A DNA stretch of 64,000 bases, taken from assembly GCF_051020975.1 (NCBI RefSeq), contig NW_027478160.1:13228001-13292000 (forward strand), given 5' to 3'. The stretch's first letter is position 1. Every line of letters starts with the position of its first letter. The stretch comes from Osmia lignaria lignaria. Taxonomy: Eukaryota > Arthropoda > Insecta > Hymenoptera > Megachilidae. Under the pieces are notes generated by a model. It did not search any database and was not told where the DNA came from. It saw nothing but the letters and a program-made list of their open reading frames with translations. The translations under genes and the position numbers were made by a program. This document shows positions 35,545 through 49,390 of this stretch, in pieces.

Positions 35545-38500
35545 TTGCAGATATATCTCAAGGGAAGGGGCCTGACCGACATATTTCGAGATATTTCTTC
35601 TTCTTGTTGTTCTTCTTCTGCACAGCTAAGCTGGAAGTGGCATTTGCGGCTCGCACTAGTGCAGAGTTATCTCAAAGAAAGGGGCCACGGTGTTTCTGTA
35701 TCCCTATTATGTTGGTGCGGCTTCGGAACTTTTAAATATCTCGATATATCTCGAAAACTACGCTTCTGATCAAAAAATATCATAGAACATAAATTGTAGG
35801 AAACATAATTCTCTATAAAAAACGTCTCTTAACATTTTGCCATAGCTCGCTTCATTTCCGAGATATTTGCAGATTCAGCTCAAAGGAACTGGCCTGACGG
35901 ACATATTTCGAGATATTTCTTCTTCTTGTTGTTCTTCCTCTGCACAGCTAAGCTGGAAGTGGCATTTGCAGCTCGCAATAGTGCAGAGTTATCTCAAAGA
36001 AAGGGGCCACGGTGTTTCTGTATCTCTATTATGTTGGTGCGGCTTCGGAGCTTTTAAATATCTTGATATATCTCGAGAACTACGCATCTGATCAAAAAAT
36101 ATCATAGAACATAAAAAGTAGGAAACTTAATTCTCTACAAAAAAGGTCTCTTAACATTTTGCCATAGCTCGCTTCGTTTCCGAGATATTTGCAGATATAT
36201 CTCAAGGGAAGGGGCCTGACGGACATATTTCGAGATATTTCTTCTTCTTGTTGTTCTTCTTCTGCACAGCTAAGCTGGAAGTGGCATTTACAGCTCGCAA
36301 TAGTGCAGAGTTATCTCAAAGAAAGGGGCCACGGTGTTTCTGTATCTCTATTATGTTGGTGCGGCTTCGGAACTTTTAAGTATCTTAATATATCTCGAGA
36401 ACTACGCATCTGATCAAAAAATATCATAGAAGATAGAAAGTAGGAAACTTAATTCTCTACAAAAAAGGTCTCTTAACATTTTGCCATAGCTCGCTTCGTT
36501 TCCGAGATATTTGCAGATTCAGCTCAAAGGAACTGGCCTGACGGACATATTTCGAGATATTTCTTCTTCTTGTTGTTCTTCCTCTGCACAGCTAAGCTGG
36601 AAGTGGCATTTGCAGCTCGCAATAGTGCAGAGTTATCTCAAAGAAAGGGACCACGGTGTTTCTGTATCTCTATTATGTTGGTGCGGCTTCGGAACTTTTA
36701 AATATCTTGATATATCTCGAGAACTACGCATCTGATCAAAAAATATCATACAACATAAAAAGTAGGAAACTTAATTCTCTACAAAAAAGGTCTCTTAACA
36801 TTTTGCCATAGCTCGCTTCGTTTCCGAGATATTTGCAGATTTATCTCAAGGGAAGGGGCCTGACGGACATATTTCGAGATATTTCTTCTTCTTGTTGTTC
36901 TTCTTCTGCACAGCTAAGCTGGAACTGGCATTTGCGGCTCGCACTAGTGCAGAGTTATCTCAAAGAAAGGGGCCACGGTGTTTCTGTATCTCTATTATGT
37001 TGGTGCGGCTTCGGAACTTTTAAATATCTCGATGTATCTCGAAAACTACGCTTCTGATCAAAAAATATCATAGAACATAAATTGTAGGAAGCATAATTCT
37101 CTACAAAAAAGGTCTCTTAACATTTTGCCATAGCTCGCTTCGTTTCCGAGATATTTGCAGATATATCTCAAGGGAAGGGGCCTGACGGACATATTTCGAG
37201 ATATTTCTTCTTCTTGTTGTTCTTCTTCTGCACAGCTAAGCTGGAAGTGGCATTTGCGGCTCGCACTGGTGCAGAGTTATCTCAAAGAAAGGGGCCACGG
37301 TGTTTCTGTATCCCTATTATGTTGGTGCGGCTTCGGAACTTTTAAATATCTCGATATATCTCGAGAACTACGCATCTGATCAAAAAATATCATAGAACAT
37401 AAAAAGGAGGAAACTTAATTCTCTACAAAAAAGGTCTCTTAACATTTTGCCATAGCTCGCTTTGTTTCCGAGATATTTGCAGATATATCTCAAGGGAAGG
37501 GGCCTGACGGACATATTTCGAGATATTTCTTCTTCTTGTTGTTCTTCTTCTGCACAGCTAAGCTGGAAGTGGCATTTACAGCTCGCAATAGTGCAGAGTT
37601 ATCTCAAAGAAAGGGGCCACGGTGTTTCTGTATCTCTATTATGTTGGTGCGGCTTCGGAACTTTTAAATATCTTGATATATCTCGAGAACTACGCATCTG
37701 ATCAAAAAATATCATAGAACATGAAAAGTAGGAAGCATAATTCTCTACAAAAAAGGTCTCTTAACATTTTGCCATAGCTCGCTTCGTTTCCGAGATATTT
37801 GCAGATATATCTCAAGGGAAGGGGCCTGACCGACATATTTCGAGATATTTCTTCTTCTTGTTGTTCTTCTTCTGCACAGCTAAGCTGGAAGTGGCATTTG
37901 CGGCTCGCACTAGTGCAGAGTTATCTCAAAGAAAGGGGCCACGGTGTTTCTGTATCCCTATTATGTTGGTGCGGCTTCGTAACTTTTAAATATCTCGATA
38001 TATCTCGAAAACTACGCTTCTGATCAAAAAATATCATAGAACATAAATTGTAGGAAACATAATTCTCTATAAAAAACGTCTCTTAACATTTTGCCATAGC
38101 TCGCTTCATTTCCGAGATATTTGCAGATTCAGCTCAAAGGAACTGGCCTGACGGACATATTTCGAGATATTTCTTCTTCTTGTTGTTCTTCCTCTGCACA
38201 GCTAAGCTGGAAGTGGCATTTGCAGCTCGCAATAGTGCAGAGTTATCTCAAAGAAAGGGGCCACGGTGTTTCTGTATCACTATTATGTTGGTGCGGCTTC
38301 GGAGCTTTTAAATATCTTGATATATCTCGAGAACTACGCATCTGATCAAAAAATATCATAGAACATAAAAAGTAGGAAACTTAATTCTCTACAAAAAAGG
38401 TCTCTTAACATTTCGCCATAGCTCGCTTCGTTTCCGAGATATTTGCAGATTTATCTCAAGGGAAGGGGCCTGACGGACATATTTCGAGATATTTCTTCTT

Positions 38501-38764
38501 CTTGTTGTTCTTCTTCTGCACAGCTAAGCTGGAAGTGGCATTTACAGCTCGCAATAGTGCAGAGTTATCTCAAAGAAAGGGGCCACGGTGTTTCTGTATC
38601 TCTATTATGTTGGTGCGGCTTCGGAACTTTTAAATATCTTGATATATCTCGAGAACTACGCATCTGATCAAAAAATATCATAGAACATGAAAAGTAGGAA
38701 GCATAATTCTCTACAAAAAAGGTCTCTTAACATTTTGCCATAGCTCGCTTCGTTTCCGAGATAT
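35545..38764 (+). repeat. 10-mer higher-order repeat, copy 3 (3220 bp)
   Basis: All ten markers recur in order. Private changes include AAAGGGACCACGG near 36650 in the Q monomer and AAAAAGGAGG near 37407. Comparing copies 2 and 3 by eye I noticed about three single-base differences in 3220 bp. The Q change is found again only in the Q monomer at 52933. Confidence 0.93.
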
Positions 38765-41700
38765 TTGCAGATATATCTCAAGGGAAGGGGCCTGACCGAC
38801 ATATTTCGAGATATTTCTTCTTCTTGTTGTTCTTCTTCTGCACAGCTAAGCTGGAAGTGGCATTTGCGGCTCGCACTAGTGCAGAGTTATCTCAAAGAAA
38901 GGGGCCACGGTGTTTCTGTATCCCTATTATGTTGGTGCGGCTTCGGAACTTTTAAATATCTCGATATATCTCGAAAACTACGCTTCTGATCAAAAAATAT
39001 CATAGAACATAAATTGTAGGAAACATAATTCTCTATAAAAAACGTCTCTTAACATTTTGCCATAGCTCGCTTCATTTCCGAGATATTTGCAGATTCAGCT
39101 CAAAGGAACTGGCCTGACGGACATATTTCGAGATATTTCTTCTTCTTGTTGTTCTTCCTCTGCACAGCTAAGCTGGAAGTGGCATTTGCAGCTCGCAATA
39201 GTGCAGAGTTATCTCAAAGAAAGGGGCCACGGTGTTTCTGTATCTCTATTATGTTGGTGCGGCTTCGGAGCTTTTAAATATCTTGATATATCTCGAGAAC
39301 TACGCATCTGATCAAAAAATATCATAGAACATAAAAAGTAGGAAACTTAATTCTCTACAAAAAAGGTCTCTTAACATTTTGCCATAGCTCGCTTCGTTTC
39401 CGAGATATTTGCAGATATATCTCAAGGGAAGGGGCCTGACGGACATATTTCGAGATATTTCTTCTTCTTGTTGTTCTTCTTCTGCACAGCTAAGCTGGAA
39501 GTGGCATTTACAGCTCGCAATAGTGCAGAGTTATCTCAAAGAAAGGGGCCACGGTGTTTCTGTATCTCTATTATGTTGGTGCGGCTTCGGAACTTTTAAG
39601 TATCTTAATATATCTCGAGAACTACGCATCTGATCAAAAAATATCATAGAAGATAGAAAGTAGGAAACTTAATTCTCTACAAAAAAGGTCTCTTAACATT
39701 TTGCCATAGCTCGCTTCGTTTCCGAGATATTTGCAGATTCAGCTCAAAGGAACTGGCCTGACGGACATATTTCGAGATATTTCTTCTTCTTGTTGTTCTT
39801 CCTCTGCACAGCTAAGCTGGAAGTGGCATTTGCAGCTCGCAATAGTGCAGAGTTATCTCAAAGAAAGGGGCCACGGTGTTTCTGTATCTCTATTATGTTG
39901 GTGCGGCTTCGGAACTTTTAAATATCTTGATATATCTCGAGAACTACGCATCTGATCAAAAAATATCATACAACATAAAAAGTAGGAAACTTAATTCTCT
40001 ACAAAAAAGGTCTCTTAACATTTTGCCATAGCTCGCTTCGTTTCCGAGATATTTGCAGATTTATCTCAAGGGAAGGGGCCTGACGGACATATTTCGAGAT
40101 ATTTCTTCTTCTTGTTGTTCTTCTTCTGCACAGCTAAGCTGGAACTGGCATTTGCGGCTCGCACTAGTGCAGAGTTATCTCAAAGAAAGGGGCCACGGTG
40201 TTTCTGTATCTCTATTATGTTGGTGCGGCTTCGGAACTTTTAAATATCTCGATGTATCTCGAAAACTACGCTTCTGATCAAAAAATATCATAGAACATAA
40301 ATTGTAGGAAGCATAATTCTCTACAAAAAAGGTCTCTTAACATTTTGCCATAGCTCGCTTCGTTTCCGAGATATTTGCAGATATATCTCAAGGGAAGGGG
40401 CCTGACGGACATATTTCGAGATATTTCTTCTTCTTGTTGTTCTTCTTCTGCACAGCTAAGCTGGAAGTGGCATTTGCGGCTCGCACTAGTGCAGAGTTAT
40501 CTCAAAGAAAGGGGCCACGGTGTTTCTGTATCCCTATTATGTTGGTGCGGCTTCGGAACTTTTAAATATCTCGATATATCTCGAGAACTACGCATCTGAT
40601 CAAAAAATATCATAGAACATAAAAAGTAGGAAACTTAATTCTCTACAAAAAAGGTCTCTTAACATTTTGCCATAGCTCGCTTTGTTTCCGAGATATTTGC
40701 AGATATATCTCAAGGGAAGGGGCCTGACGGACATATTTCGAGATATTTCTTCTTCTTGTTGTTCTTCTTCTGCACAGCTAAGCTGGAAGTGGCATTTACA
40801 GCTCGCAATAGTGCAGAGTTATCTCAAAGAAAGGGGCCACGGTGTTTCTGTATCTCTATTATGTTGGTGCGGCTTCGGAACTTTTAAATATCTTGATATA
40901 TCTCGAGAACTACGCATCTGATCAAAAAATATCATAGAACATGAAAAGTAGGAAGCATAATTCTCTACAAAAAAGGTCTCTTAACATTTTGCCATAGCTC
41001 GCTTCGTTTCCGAGATATTTGCAGATATATCTCAAGGGAAGGGGCCTGACCGACATATTTCGAGATATTTCTTCTTCTTGTTGTTCTTCTTCTGCACAGC
41101 TAAGCTGGAAGTGGCATTTGCGGCTCGCACTAGTGCAGAGTTATCTCAAAGAAAGGGGCCACGGTGTTTCTGTATCCCTATTATGTTGGTGCGGCTTCGT
41201 AACTTTTAAATATCTCGATATATCTCGAAAACTACGCTTCTGATCAAAAAATATCATAGAACATAAATTGTAGGAAACATAATTCTCTATAAAAAACGTC
41301 TCTTAACATTTTGCCATAGCTCGCTTCATTTCCGAGATATTTGCAGATTCAGCTCAAAGGAACTGGCCTGACGGACATATTTCGAGATATTTCTTCTTCT
41401 TGTTGTTCTTCCTCTGCACAGCTAAGCTGGAAGTGGCATTTGCAGCTCGCAATAGTGCAGAGTTATCTCAAAGAAAGGGGCCACGGTGTTTCTGTATCAC
41501 TATTATGTTGGTGGGGCTTCGGAGCTTTTAAATATCTTGATATATCTCGAGAACTACGCATCTGATCAAAAAATATCATAGAACATAAAAAGTAGGAAAC
41601 TTAATTCTCTACAAAAAAGGTCTCTTAACATTTCGCCATAGCTCGCTTCGTTTCCGAGATATTTGCAGATTTATCTCAAGGGAAGGGGCCTGACGGACAT

Positions 41701-41984
41701 ATTTCGAGATATTTCTTCTTCTTGTTGTCCTTCTTCTGCACAGCTAAGCTGGAAGTGGCATTTACAGCTCGCAATCGTGCAGAGTTATGTCAAAGAAAGG
41801 GGCCACGGTGTTTCTGTATCTCTATTATGTTGGTGCGGCTTCGGAACTTTTAAATATCTTGATATATCTCGAGAACTACGCATCTGATCAAAAAATATCA
41901 TAGAACATAAAAAGTAGGAAACTTAATTCTCTACAAAAAAGGTCTCTTAACATTTCGCCATAGCTCGCTTCGTTTCCGAGATAT
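38765..41984 (+). repeat. 10-mer higher-order repeat, copy 4, last monomer replaced
   Basis: The first nine monomers repeat copies 1-3. The sixth has GCACTAGTGC in place of GCACTGGTGC, and the ninth has GTGGGGCTTC near 41511. The tenth (41663) belongs to another class, with TTGTCCTTC and GCAATCGTGC, so the 10-mer pattern ends here. Confidence 0.9.
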
Positions 41985-42306
41985 TTGCAGATTTATCTCA
42001 AGGGAAGGGGCCTGACGGACATATTTCGAGATATTTCTTCTTCTTGTTGTTCTTCTTCTGCACAGCTAAGCTGGAATTGGCATTTGCGGCTCGCACTAGT
42101 GCAGAGTTATCTCAAAGAAAGGGGCCACGGTGTTTCTGTATCTCTATTATGTTGGTGCGGCTTCGGAACTTTTAAATATCTCGATGTATCTCGAAAACTA
42201 CGCTTCTGATCAAAAAATATCATAGAACATAAATTGTAGGAAACATAATTCTCTATAAAAAACGTCTCTTAACATTTTGCCATAGCTCGCTTCGTTTCCG
42301 AGATAT
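41985..42306 (+). repeat. Single N-class monomer between two HOR domains
   Basis: It carries GGAATTGGC and CTCGATGTATC, a private version of class N, and lies between the end of the 10-mer block and the start of the 966-bp units. Confidence 0.7.
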
Positions 42307-43272
42307 TTGCAGATTTATCTCAAGGGAAGGGGCCTGACGGACATATTTCGAGATATTTCTTCTTCTTGTTGTTCTTCTTCTGCACAGCTAAGCTGGAAGT
42401 GGCATTTGCGGCTCGCACTAGTGCAGAGTTATCTCAAAGAAAGGGGCCACCGTGTTTCTGTATCTCTATTATGTTGGTGCGGTTTCGGAACTTTTAAATA
42501 TCTTGATATATCTCGAGAACTACGCATCTGATCAAAAAATATCATAGAACATAAAAAGTAGGAAACTTAATTCTCTGCAAATAAGGTCTCTTAACATTTT
42601 GCCATAGCTCGCTTCGTTTCCGAGATATTTGCAGATTTATCTCAAGGGAAGGGGCCTGACGGACATATTTCGAGATATTTCTTCTTCTTGTTGTTCTTCC
42701 TCTGCACAGCTAAGCTGGAAGTGGCATTTGCAGCTCGCAATGGTGCAGAGTTATCTCAAAGAAAGGGGCCACGGTGTTTCTGTATCTCTATTATGTTGGT
42801 GCGGCTTCGGAGCTTTTAAATATCTTGATATATCTCGAGAACTACGCATCTGATCAAAAAATATCATAGAACATAAAAAGTAGGAAACTTAATTCTCTAC
42901 AAAAAAGGTCTCTTAACATTTCGCCATAGCTCGCTTCGTTTCCGAGATATTTGCAGATTTATCTCAAGGGAAGGGGCCTGACGGACATATTTCGAGATAT
43001 TTCTTCTTCTTGTTGTCCTTCTTCTGCACAGCTAAGCTGGAAGTGGCATTTACAGCTCGCAATCGTGCAGAGTTATCTCAAAGAAAGGGGCCACGGTGTT
43101 TCTGTATCTCTATTATGTTGGTGCGGCTTCGGAACTTTTAAATATCTTGATATATCTCGAGAACTACGCATCTGATCAAAAAATATCATAGAACATAAAA
43201 AGTAGGAAACTTAATTCTCTACAAAAAAGGTCTCTTAACATTTCGCCATAGCTCGCTTCGTTTCCGAGATAT
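42307..43272 (+). repeat. 3-mer higher-order repeat (966 bp), copy 1
   Basis: The unit is a monomer with GGCCACCGTG and GCGGTTTCGG, then one with GCAATGGTGC and CGGAGCTTTT, then one with TTGTCCTTC and GCAATCGTGC. The spacer after the first reads CTCTGCAAATAAGG, a rare variant that recurs with this class. Confidence 0.85.
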
Positions 43273-43916
43273 TTGCAGATTTATCTCAAGGGAAGGGGCC
43301 TGACGGACATATTTCGAGATATTTCTTCTTCTTGTTGTTCTTCTTCTGCACAGCTAAGCTGGAAGTGGCATTTGCGGCTCGCACTAGTGCAGAGTTATCT
43401 CAAAGAAAGGGGCCACCGTGTTTCTGTATCTCTATTATGTTGGTGCGGTTTCGGAACTTTTAAATATCTTGATATATCTCGAGAACTACGCATCTGATCA
43501 AAAAATATCATAGAACATAAAAAGTAGGAAACTTAATTCTCTGCAAATAAGGTCTCTTAACATTTTGCCATAGCTCGCTTCGTTTCCGAGATATTTGCAG
43601 ATTTATCTCAAGGGAAGGGGCCTGACGGACATATTTCGAGATATTTCTTCTTCTTGTTGTTCTTCCTCTGCACAGCTAAGCTGGAAGTGGCATTTGCAGC
43701 TCGCAATGGTGCAGAGTTATCTCAAAGAAAGGGGCCACGGTGTTTCTGTATCTCTATTATGTTGGTGCGGCTTCGGAGCTTTTAAATATCTTGATATATC
43801 TCGAGAACTACGCATCTGATCAAAAAATATCATAGAACATAAAAAGTAGGAAACTTAATTCTCTACAAAAAAGGTCTCTTAACATTTCGCCATAGCTCGC
43901 TTCGTTTCCGAGATAT
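43273..43916 (+). repeat. 2-mer version of the 966-bp unit (644 bp)
   Basis: The first two monomers of the 3-mer occur here without the third (TTGTCC) monomer, giving a 3-2-3 pattern across 42307-44882. Confidence 0.85.
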
Positions 43917-44882
43917 TTGCAGATTTATCTCAAGGGAAGGGGCCTGACGGACATATTTCGAGATATTTCTTCTTCTTGTTGTTCTTCTTCTGCACAGCTA
44001 AGCTGGAAGTGGCATTTGCGGCTCGCACTAGTGCAGAGTTATCTCAAAGAAAGGGGCCACCGTGTTTCTGTATCTCTATTATGTTGGTGCGGTTTCGGAA
44101 CTTTTAAATATCTTGATATATCTCGAGAACTACGCATCTGATCAAAAAATATCATAGAACATAAAAAGTAGGAAACTTAATTCTCTGCAAATAAGGTCTC
44201 TTAACATTTTGCCATAGCTCGCTTCGTTTCCGAGATATTTGCAGATTTATCTCAAGGGAAGGGGCCTGACGGACATATTTCGAGATATTTCTTCTTCTTG
44301 TTGTTCTTCCTCTGCACAGCTAAGCTGGAAGTGGCATTTGCAGCTCGCAATGGTGCAGAGTTATCTCAAAGAAAGGGGCCACGGTGTTTCTGTATCTCTA
44401 TTATGTTGGTGCGGCTTCGGAGCTTTTAAATATCTTGATATATCTCGAGAACTACGCATCTGATCAAAAAATATCATAGAACATAAAAAGTAGGAAACTT
44501 AATTCTCTACAAAAAAGGTCTCTTAACATTTCGCCATAGCTCGCTTCGTTTCCGAGATATTTGCAGATTTATCTCAAGGGAAGGGGCCTGACGGACATAT
44601 TTCGAGATATTTCTTCTTCTTGTTGTCCTTCTTCTGCACAGCTAAGCTGGAAGTGGCATTTACAGCTCGCAATCGTGCAGAGTTATCTCAAAGAAAGGGG
44701 CCACGGTGTTTCTGTATCTCTATTATGTTGGTGCGGCTTCGGAACTTTTAAATATCTTGATATATCTCGAGAACTACGCATCTGATCAAAAAATATCATA
44801 GAGCATAAAAAGTAGGAAACTTAATTCTCTACAAAAAAGGTCTCTTAACATTTCGCCATAGCTCGCTTCGTTTCCGAGATAT
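43917..44882 (+). repeat. 3-mer higher-order repeat (966 bp), copy 2
   Basis: The order of 42307-43272 is repeated in full, including the CTCTGCAAATAAGG spacer. A private GAGCATAAAAAG appears in the last spacer near 44802. Confidence 0.85.
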
Positions 44883-46814
44883 TTGCAGATTTATCTCAAG
44901 GGAAGGGGCCTGACGGACATATTTCGAGATATTTCTTCTTCTTGTTGTTCTTCTTCTGCACAGCTAAGCTGGAAGTGGCATTTGCGTCTCGCACTAGTGC
45001 AGAGTTATCTCAAAGAAAGGGGCCACCGTGTTTCTGTATCTCTATTATGTTGGTGCGGTTTCGGAACTTTTAAATATCTTGATATATCTCGAGAACTACG
45101 CATCTGATCAAAAAATATCATAGAACATAAAAAGTAGGAAACTTAATTCTCTGCAAATAAGGTCTCTTAAGATTTTGCCATAGCTCGCTTCGTTTCCGAG
45201 ATATTTGCAGATTTATCTAAAGGGAAGGGGCCTGACGGACATATTTCGAGATATTTCTTCTTCTTGTTGTTCTTCTTCTGCGCAGCTAAGCTGGAAGTGG
45301 CATTTGCAGCTCGCAATAGTGCAGAGATATCTCAAAGAAAGGGGCCACGCTGTTTCTGTATCTCTATTATGTTGGTGCGGCTTCGGAACTTTTAAATATC
45401 TTGATATATCTCGAGAGCTACGCGTCTGATCAAAAAATATCATAGAACATAAAAAGTAGGAAACATAATTCTCTACAAAAAAGGTCTCTTAACATTTTGC
45501 CATAGCTCGCTTCGTTTCCGAGATATTTGCAGATTTATCTCAAGGGAAGGGGCCTGACGGACATATTTCGAGATATTTCTTCTTCTTGTTGTTCTTCTTC
45601 TGCACAGCTAAGCTGGAAGTGGCATTTGCGGCTCGCACTAGTGCAGAGTTATCTCAAGGAAAGGGGCCACCGTGTTTCTGTATCTCTATTATGTTGGTGC
45701 GGCGTCGGAACTTTTAAATATCTTGATATATCTCGAGAACTACGCATCTGATCAAAAAATATCATAGAACATAAAAAGTAGGAAACTTAATTCTCTACAA
45801 AAAAGGTCTCTTAACATTTTGCCATAGCTCGCTTCGTTTCCGAGATATTTGCAGATTTATCTCAAGGGAAGGGGCCTGACGGACATATTTCGAGATATGT
45901 CTTCTTCTTGTTGTTCTTCTTCTGCACAGCTAAGCTGGAAGTGGCATTTACAGCTCGCAATAGTGCAGAGTTATCTCAAAGAAAGGGGCCACGGTGTTTC
46001 TGTATCTCTATTATGTTGGTGCGGCTTCGGAACTTTTAAATATCTTGATATATCTCGAGAACTACGCATCAGATCAAAAAATATCATAGAACATAAAAAG
46101 TAGGAAACTTAATTCTCTACAAAAAAGGTCTCTTAACATTTTGCCATAGCTCTCTTCGTTTCCGAGATATTTGTAGATTTATCTCAAGGGAAGGGGCCTG
46201 ACGGACATGTTTCGAGATATTTCTTCTTCTTGATGTTCTTCTTCTGCACAGCTAAGCTGGAAGTGGCATTTGCAGCTCGCAATAGTGCAGAGTTATCTCA
46301 AAGAAAGGGGCCACGGTGTTTCTGTATCTCTATTATGTTGGTGCGGCTTCGGAACTTTTAAATATCTTGATATATCTCGAGAACTACGCATCAGATCAAA
46401 AAATATCATAGAACATAAAAAGTAGGAAACTTAATTCTCTACGAAAAAGGTCTCTTAACATTTTGCCATAGCTCTCTTCGTTTCCGAGATATTTGCAGAT
46501 TTATCTCAAGGGAAGGGGCCTGACGGACATATTTCGAGATATTTCTTCTTCTTGATGTTCTTCTTCTGCACAGCTAAGCTGGAAGTGGCATTTGCAGCTC
46601 GCAATAGTGCAGAGTTATCTCAAAGAAAGGCGCCACGGTGTTTCTGTATCTCTATTATGTTGGTGCGGCTTCGGAACTTTTAAATATCTTGATATATCTC
46701 GAGAACTACGCATCTGATCAAAAAATATCATAGAACATAAAACGTAGGAAACTTAATTCTCTACAAAAAAGGTCTCTCAACATTTTGCCATAGCTCGCTT
46801 CGTTTCCGAGATAT
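44883..46814 (+). repeat. Satellite monomers, first copy of a 2576-bp-spaced duplication
   Basis: The monomer at 44883 has GCGTCTCGC, and that at 45205 has GAGATATCTC with CTCGAGAGCTACGCG. The three at 45849, 46171 and 46493 carry GATATGTC, CATGTTTCG or TTGATGTTC variants and CATCAGATC ends. The 45849-46814 stretch recurs at 48425-49390, eight monomers later. TGA replaces the usual TGT codon in the monomers at 46171 and 46493. Confidence 0.75.
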
Positions 46815-49390
46815 TTGCAGATTTATCTCAAGGGAAGGGGCCTGACGGACATATTTCGAGATATTTCTTCTTCTTGTTGTTCTTCCTCTGCACAGCTAAG
46901 CTGGAAGTGGCATTTGCAGCTCGCAATGGTGCAGAGTTATCTCAAAGAAAGGGGCCACGGTGTTTCTGTATCTCTATTATGTTGGTGCGGCTTCGGAGCT
47001 TTTAAATATCTTGATATATCTCGAGAACTACGCATCTGATCAAAAAATATCATACAACATAAAAAGTAGGAAACTTAATTCTCTACAAAAAAGGTCTCTT
47101 AACATTTCGCCATAGCTCGCTTCGTTTCCGAGATATTTGCAGATTTATCTCAAGGGAAGGGGCCTGACGGACATATTTCGAGATATTTCTTCTTCTTGTT
47201 GTCCTTCTTCTGCACAGCTAAGCTGGAAGTGGCATTTACAGCTCGCAATCGTGCAGAGTTATCTCAAAGAAAGGGGCCACGGTGTTTCTGTATCTCTATT
47301 ATGTTGGTGCGGCTTCGGAACTTTTAAATATCTTGATATATCTCGAGAACTACGCATCTGATCAAAAAATATCATAGAACATAAAAAGTAGGAAACTTAA
47401 TTCTCTACAAAAAAGGTCTCTTAACATTTCGCCATAGCTCGCTTCGTTTCCGAGATATTTGCAGATTTATCTCAAGGGAAGGGGCCTGACGGACATATTT
47501 CGAGATATTTCTTCTTCTTGTTGTTCTTCTTCTGCACAGCTAAGCTGGAAGTGGCATTTGCGTCTCGCACTAGTGCAGAGTTATCTCAAAGAAAGGGGCC
47601 ACCGTGTTTCTGTATCTCTATTATGTTGGTGCGGTTTCGGAACTTTTAAATATCTTGATATATCTCGAGAACTACGCATCTGATCAAAAAATATCATAGA
47701 ACATAAAAAGTAGGAAACTTAATTCTCTGCAAATAAGGTCTCTTAACATTTTGCCATAGCTCGCTTCGTTTCCGAGATATTTGCAGATTTATCTCAAGGG
47801 AAGGGGCCTGACGGACATATTTCGAGATATTTCTTCTTCTTGTTGTTCTTCTTCTGCACAGCTAAGCTGGAAGTGGCATTTGCGGCTCGCACTAGTGCAG
47901 AGTTATCTCAAGGAAAGGGGCCACCGTGTTTCTGTATCTCTATTATGTTGGTGCGGTTTCGGAACTTTTAAATATCTTGATATATCTCGAGAACTACGCA
48001 TCTGATCAAAAAATATCATAGAACATAAAAAGTAGGAAACTTAATTCTCTGCAAATAAGGTCTCTTAAGATTTTGCCATAGCTCGCTTCGTTTCCGAGAT
48101 ATTTGCAGATTTATCTCAAGGGAAGGGGCCTGACAGACATATTTCGAGATATTTCTTCTTCTTGTTGTTCTTCTTCTGCGCAGCTAAGCTGGAAGTGGCA
48201 TTTGCAGCTCGCAATAGTGCAGAGATATCTCAAAGAAAGGGGCGACGCTGTTTCTGTATCTCTATTATGTTGGTGCGGCTTCGGAACTTTTAAATATCTT
48301 GATATATCTCGAGAGCTACGCGTCTGATCAAAAAATATCATAGAACATAAAAAGTAGGAAACATAATTCTCTACAAAAAAGGTCTCTTAACATTTTGCCA
48401 TAGCTCGCTTCGTTTCCGAGATATTTGCAGATTTATCTCAAGGGAAGGGGCCTGACGGACATATTTCGAGATATGTCTTCTTCTTGTTGTTCTTCTTCTG
48501 CACAGCTAAGCTGGAAGTGGCATTTACAGCTCGCAATAGTGCAGAGTTATCTCAAAGAAAGGGGCCACCGTGTTTCTGTATCTCTATTATGTTGGTGCGG
48601 CTTCGGAACTTTTAAATATCTTGATATATCTCGAGAACTACGCATCAGATCAAAAAATATCATAGAACATAAAAAGTAGGAAACTTAATTCTCTACAAAA
48701 AAGGTCTGTTAACATTTTGCCATAGCTCTCTTCGTTTCTGAGATATTTGCAGATTTATCTCAAGGGAAGGGGCCTGACGGACATGTTTCGAGATATTTCT
48801 TCTTCTTGATGTTCTTCTTCTGCACAGCTAAGCTGGAAGTGGCATTTGCAGCTCGCAATAGTGCAGAGTTATCTCAAAGAAAGGGGCCACGGTGTTTCTG
48901 TATCTCTATTATGTTGGTGCGGCTTCGGAACTTTTAAATATCTTGATATATCTCGAGAACTACGCATCAGATCAAAAAATATCATAGAACATAAAAAGTA
49001 GGAAACTTAATTCTCTACGAAAAAGGTCTCTTAACATTTTGCCATAGCTCTCTTCGTTTCCGAGATATTTGCAGATTTATCTCAAGGGAAGGGGCCTGAC
49101 GGACATATTTCGAGATATTTCTTCTTCTTGATGTTCTTCTTCTGCACAGCTAAGCTGGAAGTGGCATTTGCAGCTCGCAATAGTGCAGAGTTATCTCAAA
49201 GAAAGGCGCCACGGTGTTTCTGTATCTCTATTATGTTGGTGCGGCTTCGGAACTTTTAAATATCTTGATATATCTCGAGAACTACGCATCTGATCAAAAA
49301 ATATCATAGAACATAAAACGTAGGAAACTTAATTCTCTACAAAAAAGGTCTCTCAACATTTTGCCATAGCTCGCTTCGTTTCCGAGATAT
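46815..49390 (+). repeat. Satellite monomers, second copy of the 2576-bp-spaced duplication
   Basis: The monomers at 46815 and 47137 repeat the GCAATGGTGC and TTGTCCTTC classes. That at 47459 repeats 44883 (GCGTCTCGC), and that at 48103 repeats 45205 but at nine monomers' distance, so one extra monomer (47781) was inserted. The three monomers at 48425-49390 match 45849-46814, including AAAACGTAGG in the last spacer. Confidence 0.75.
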
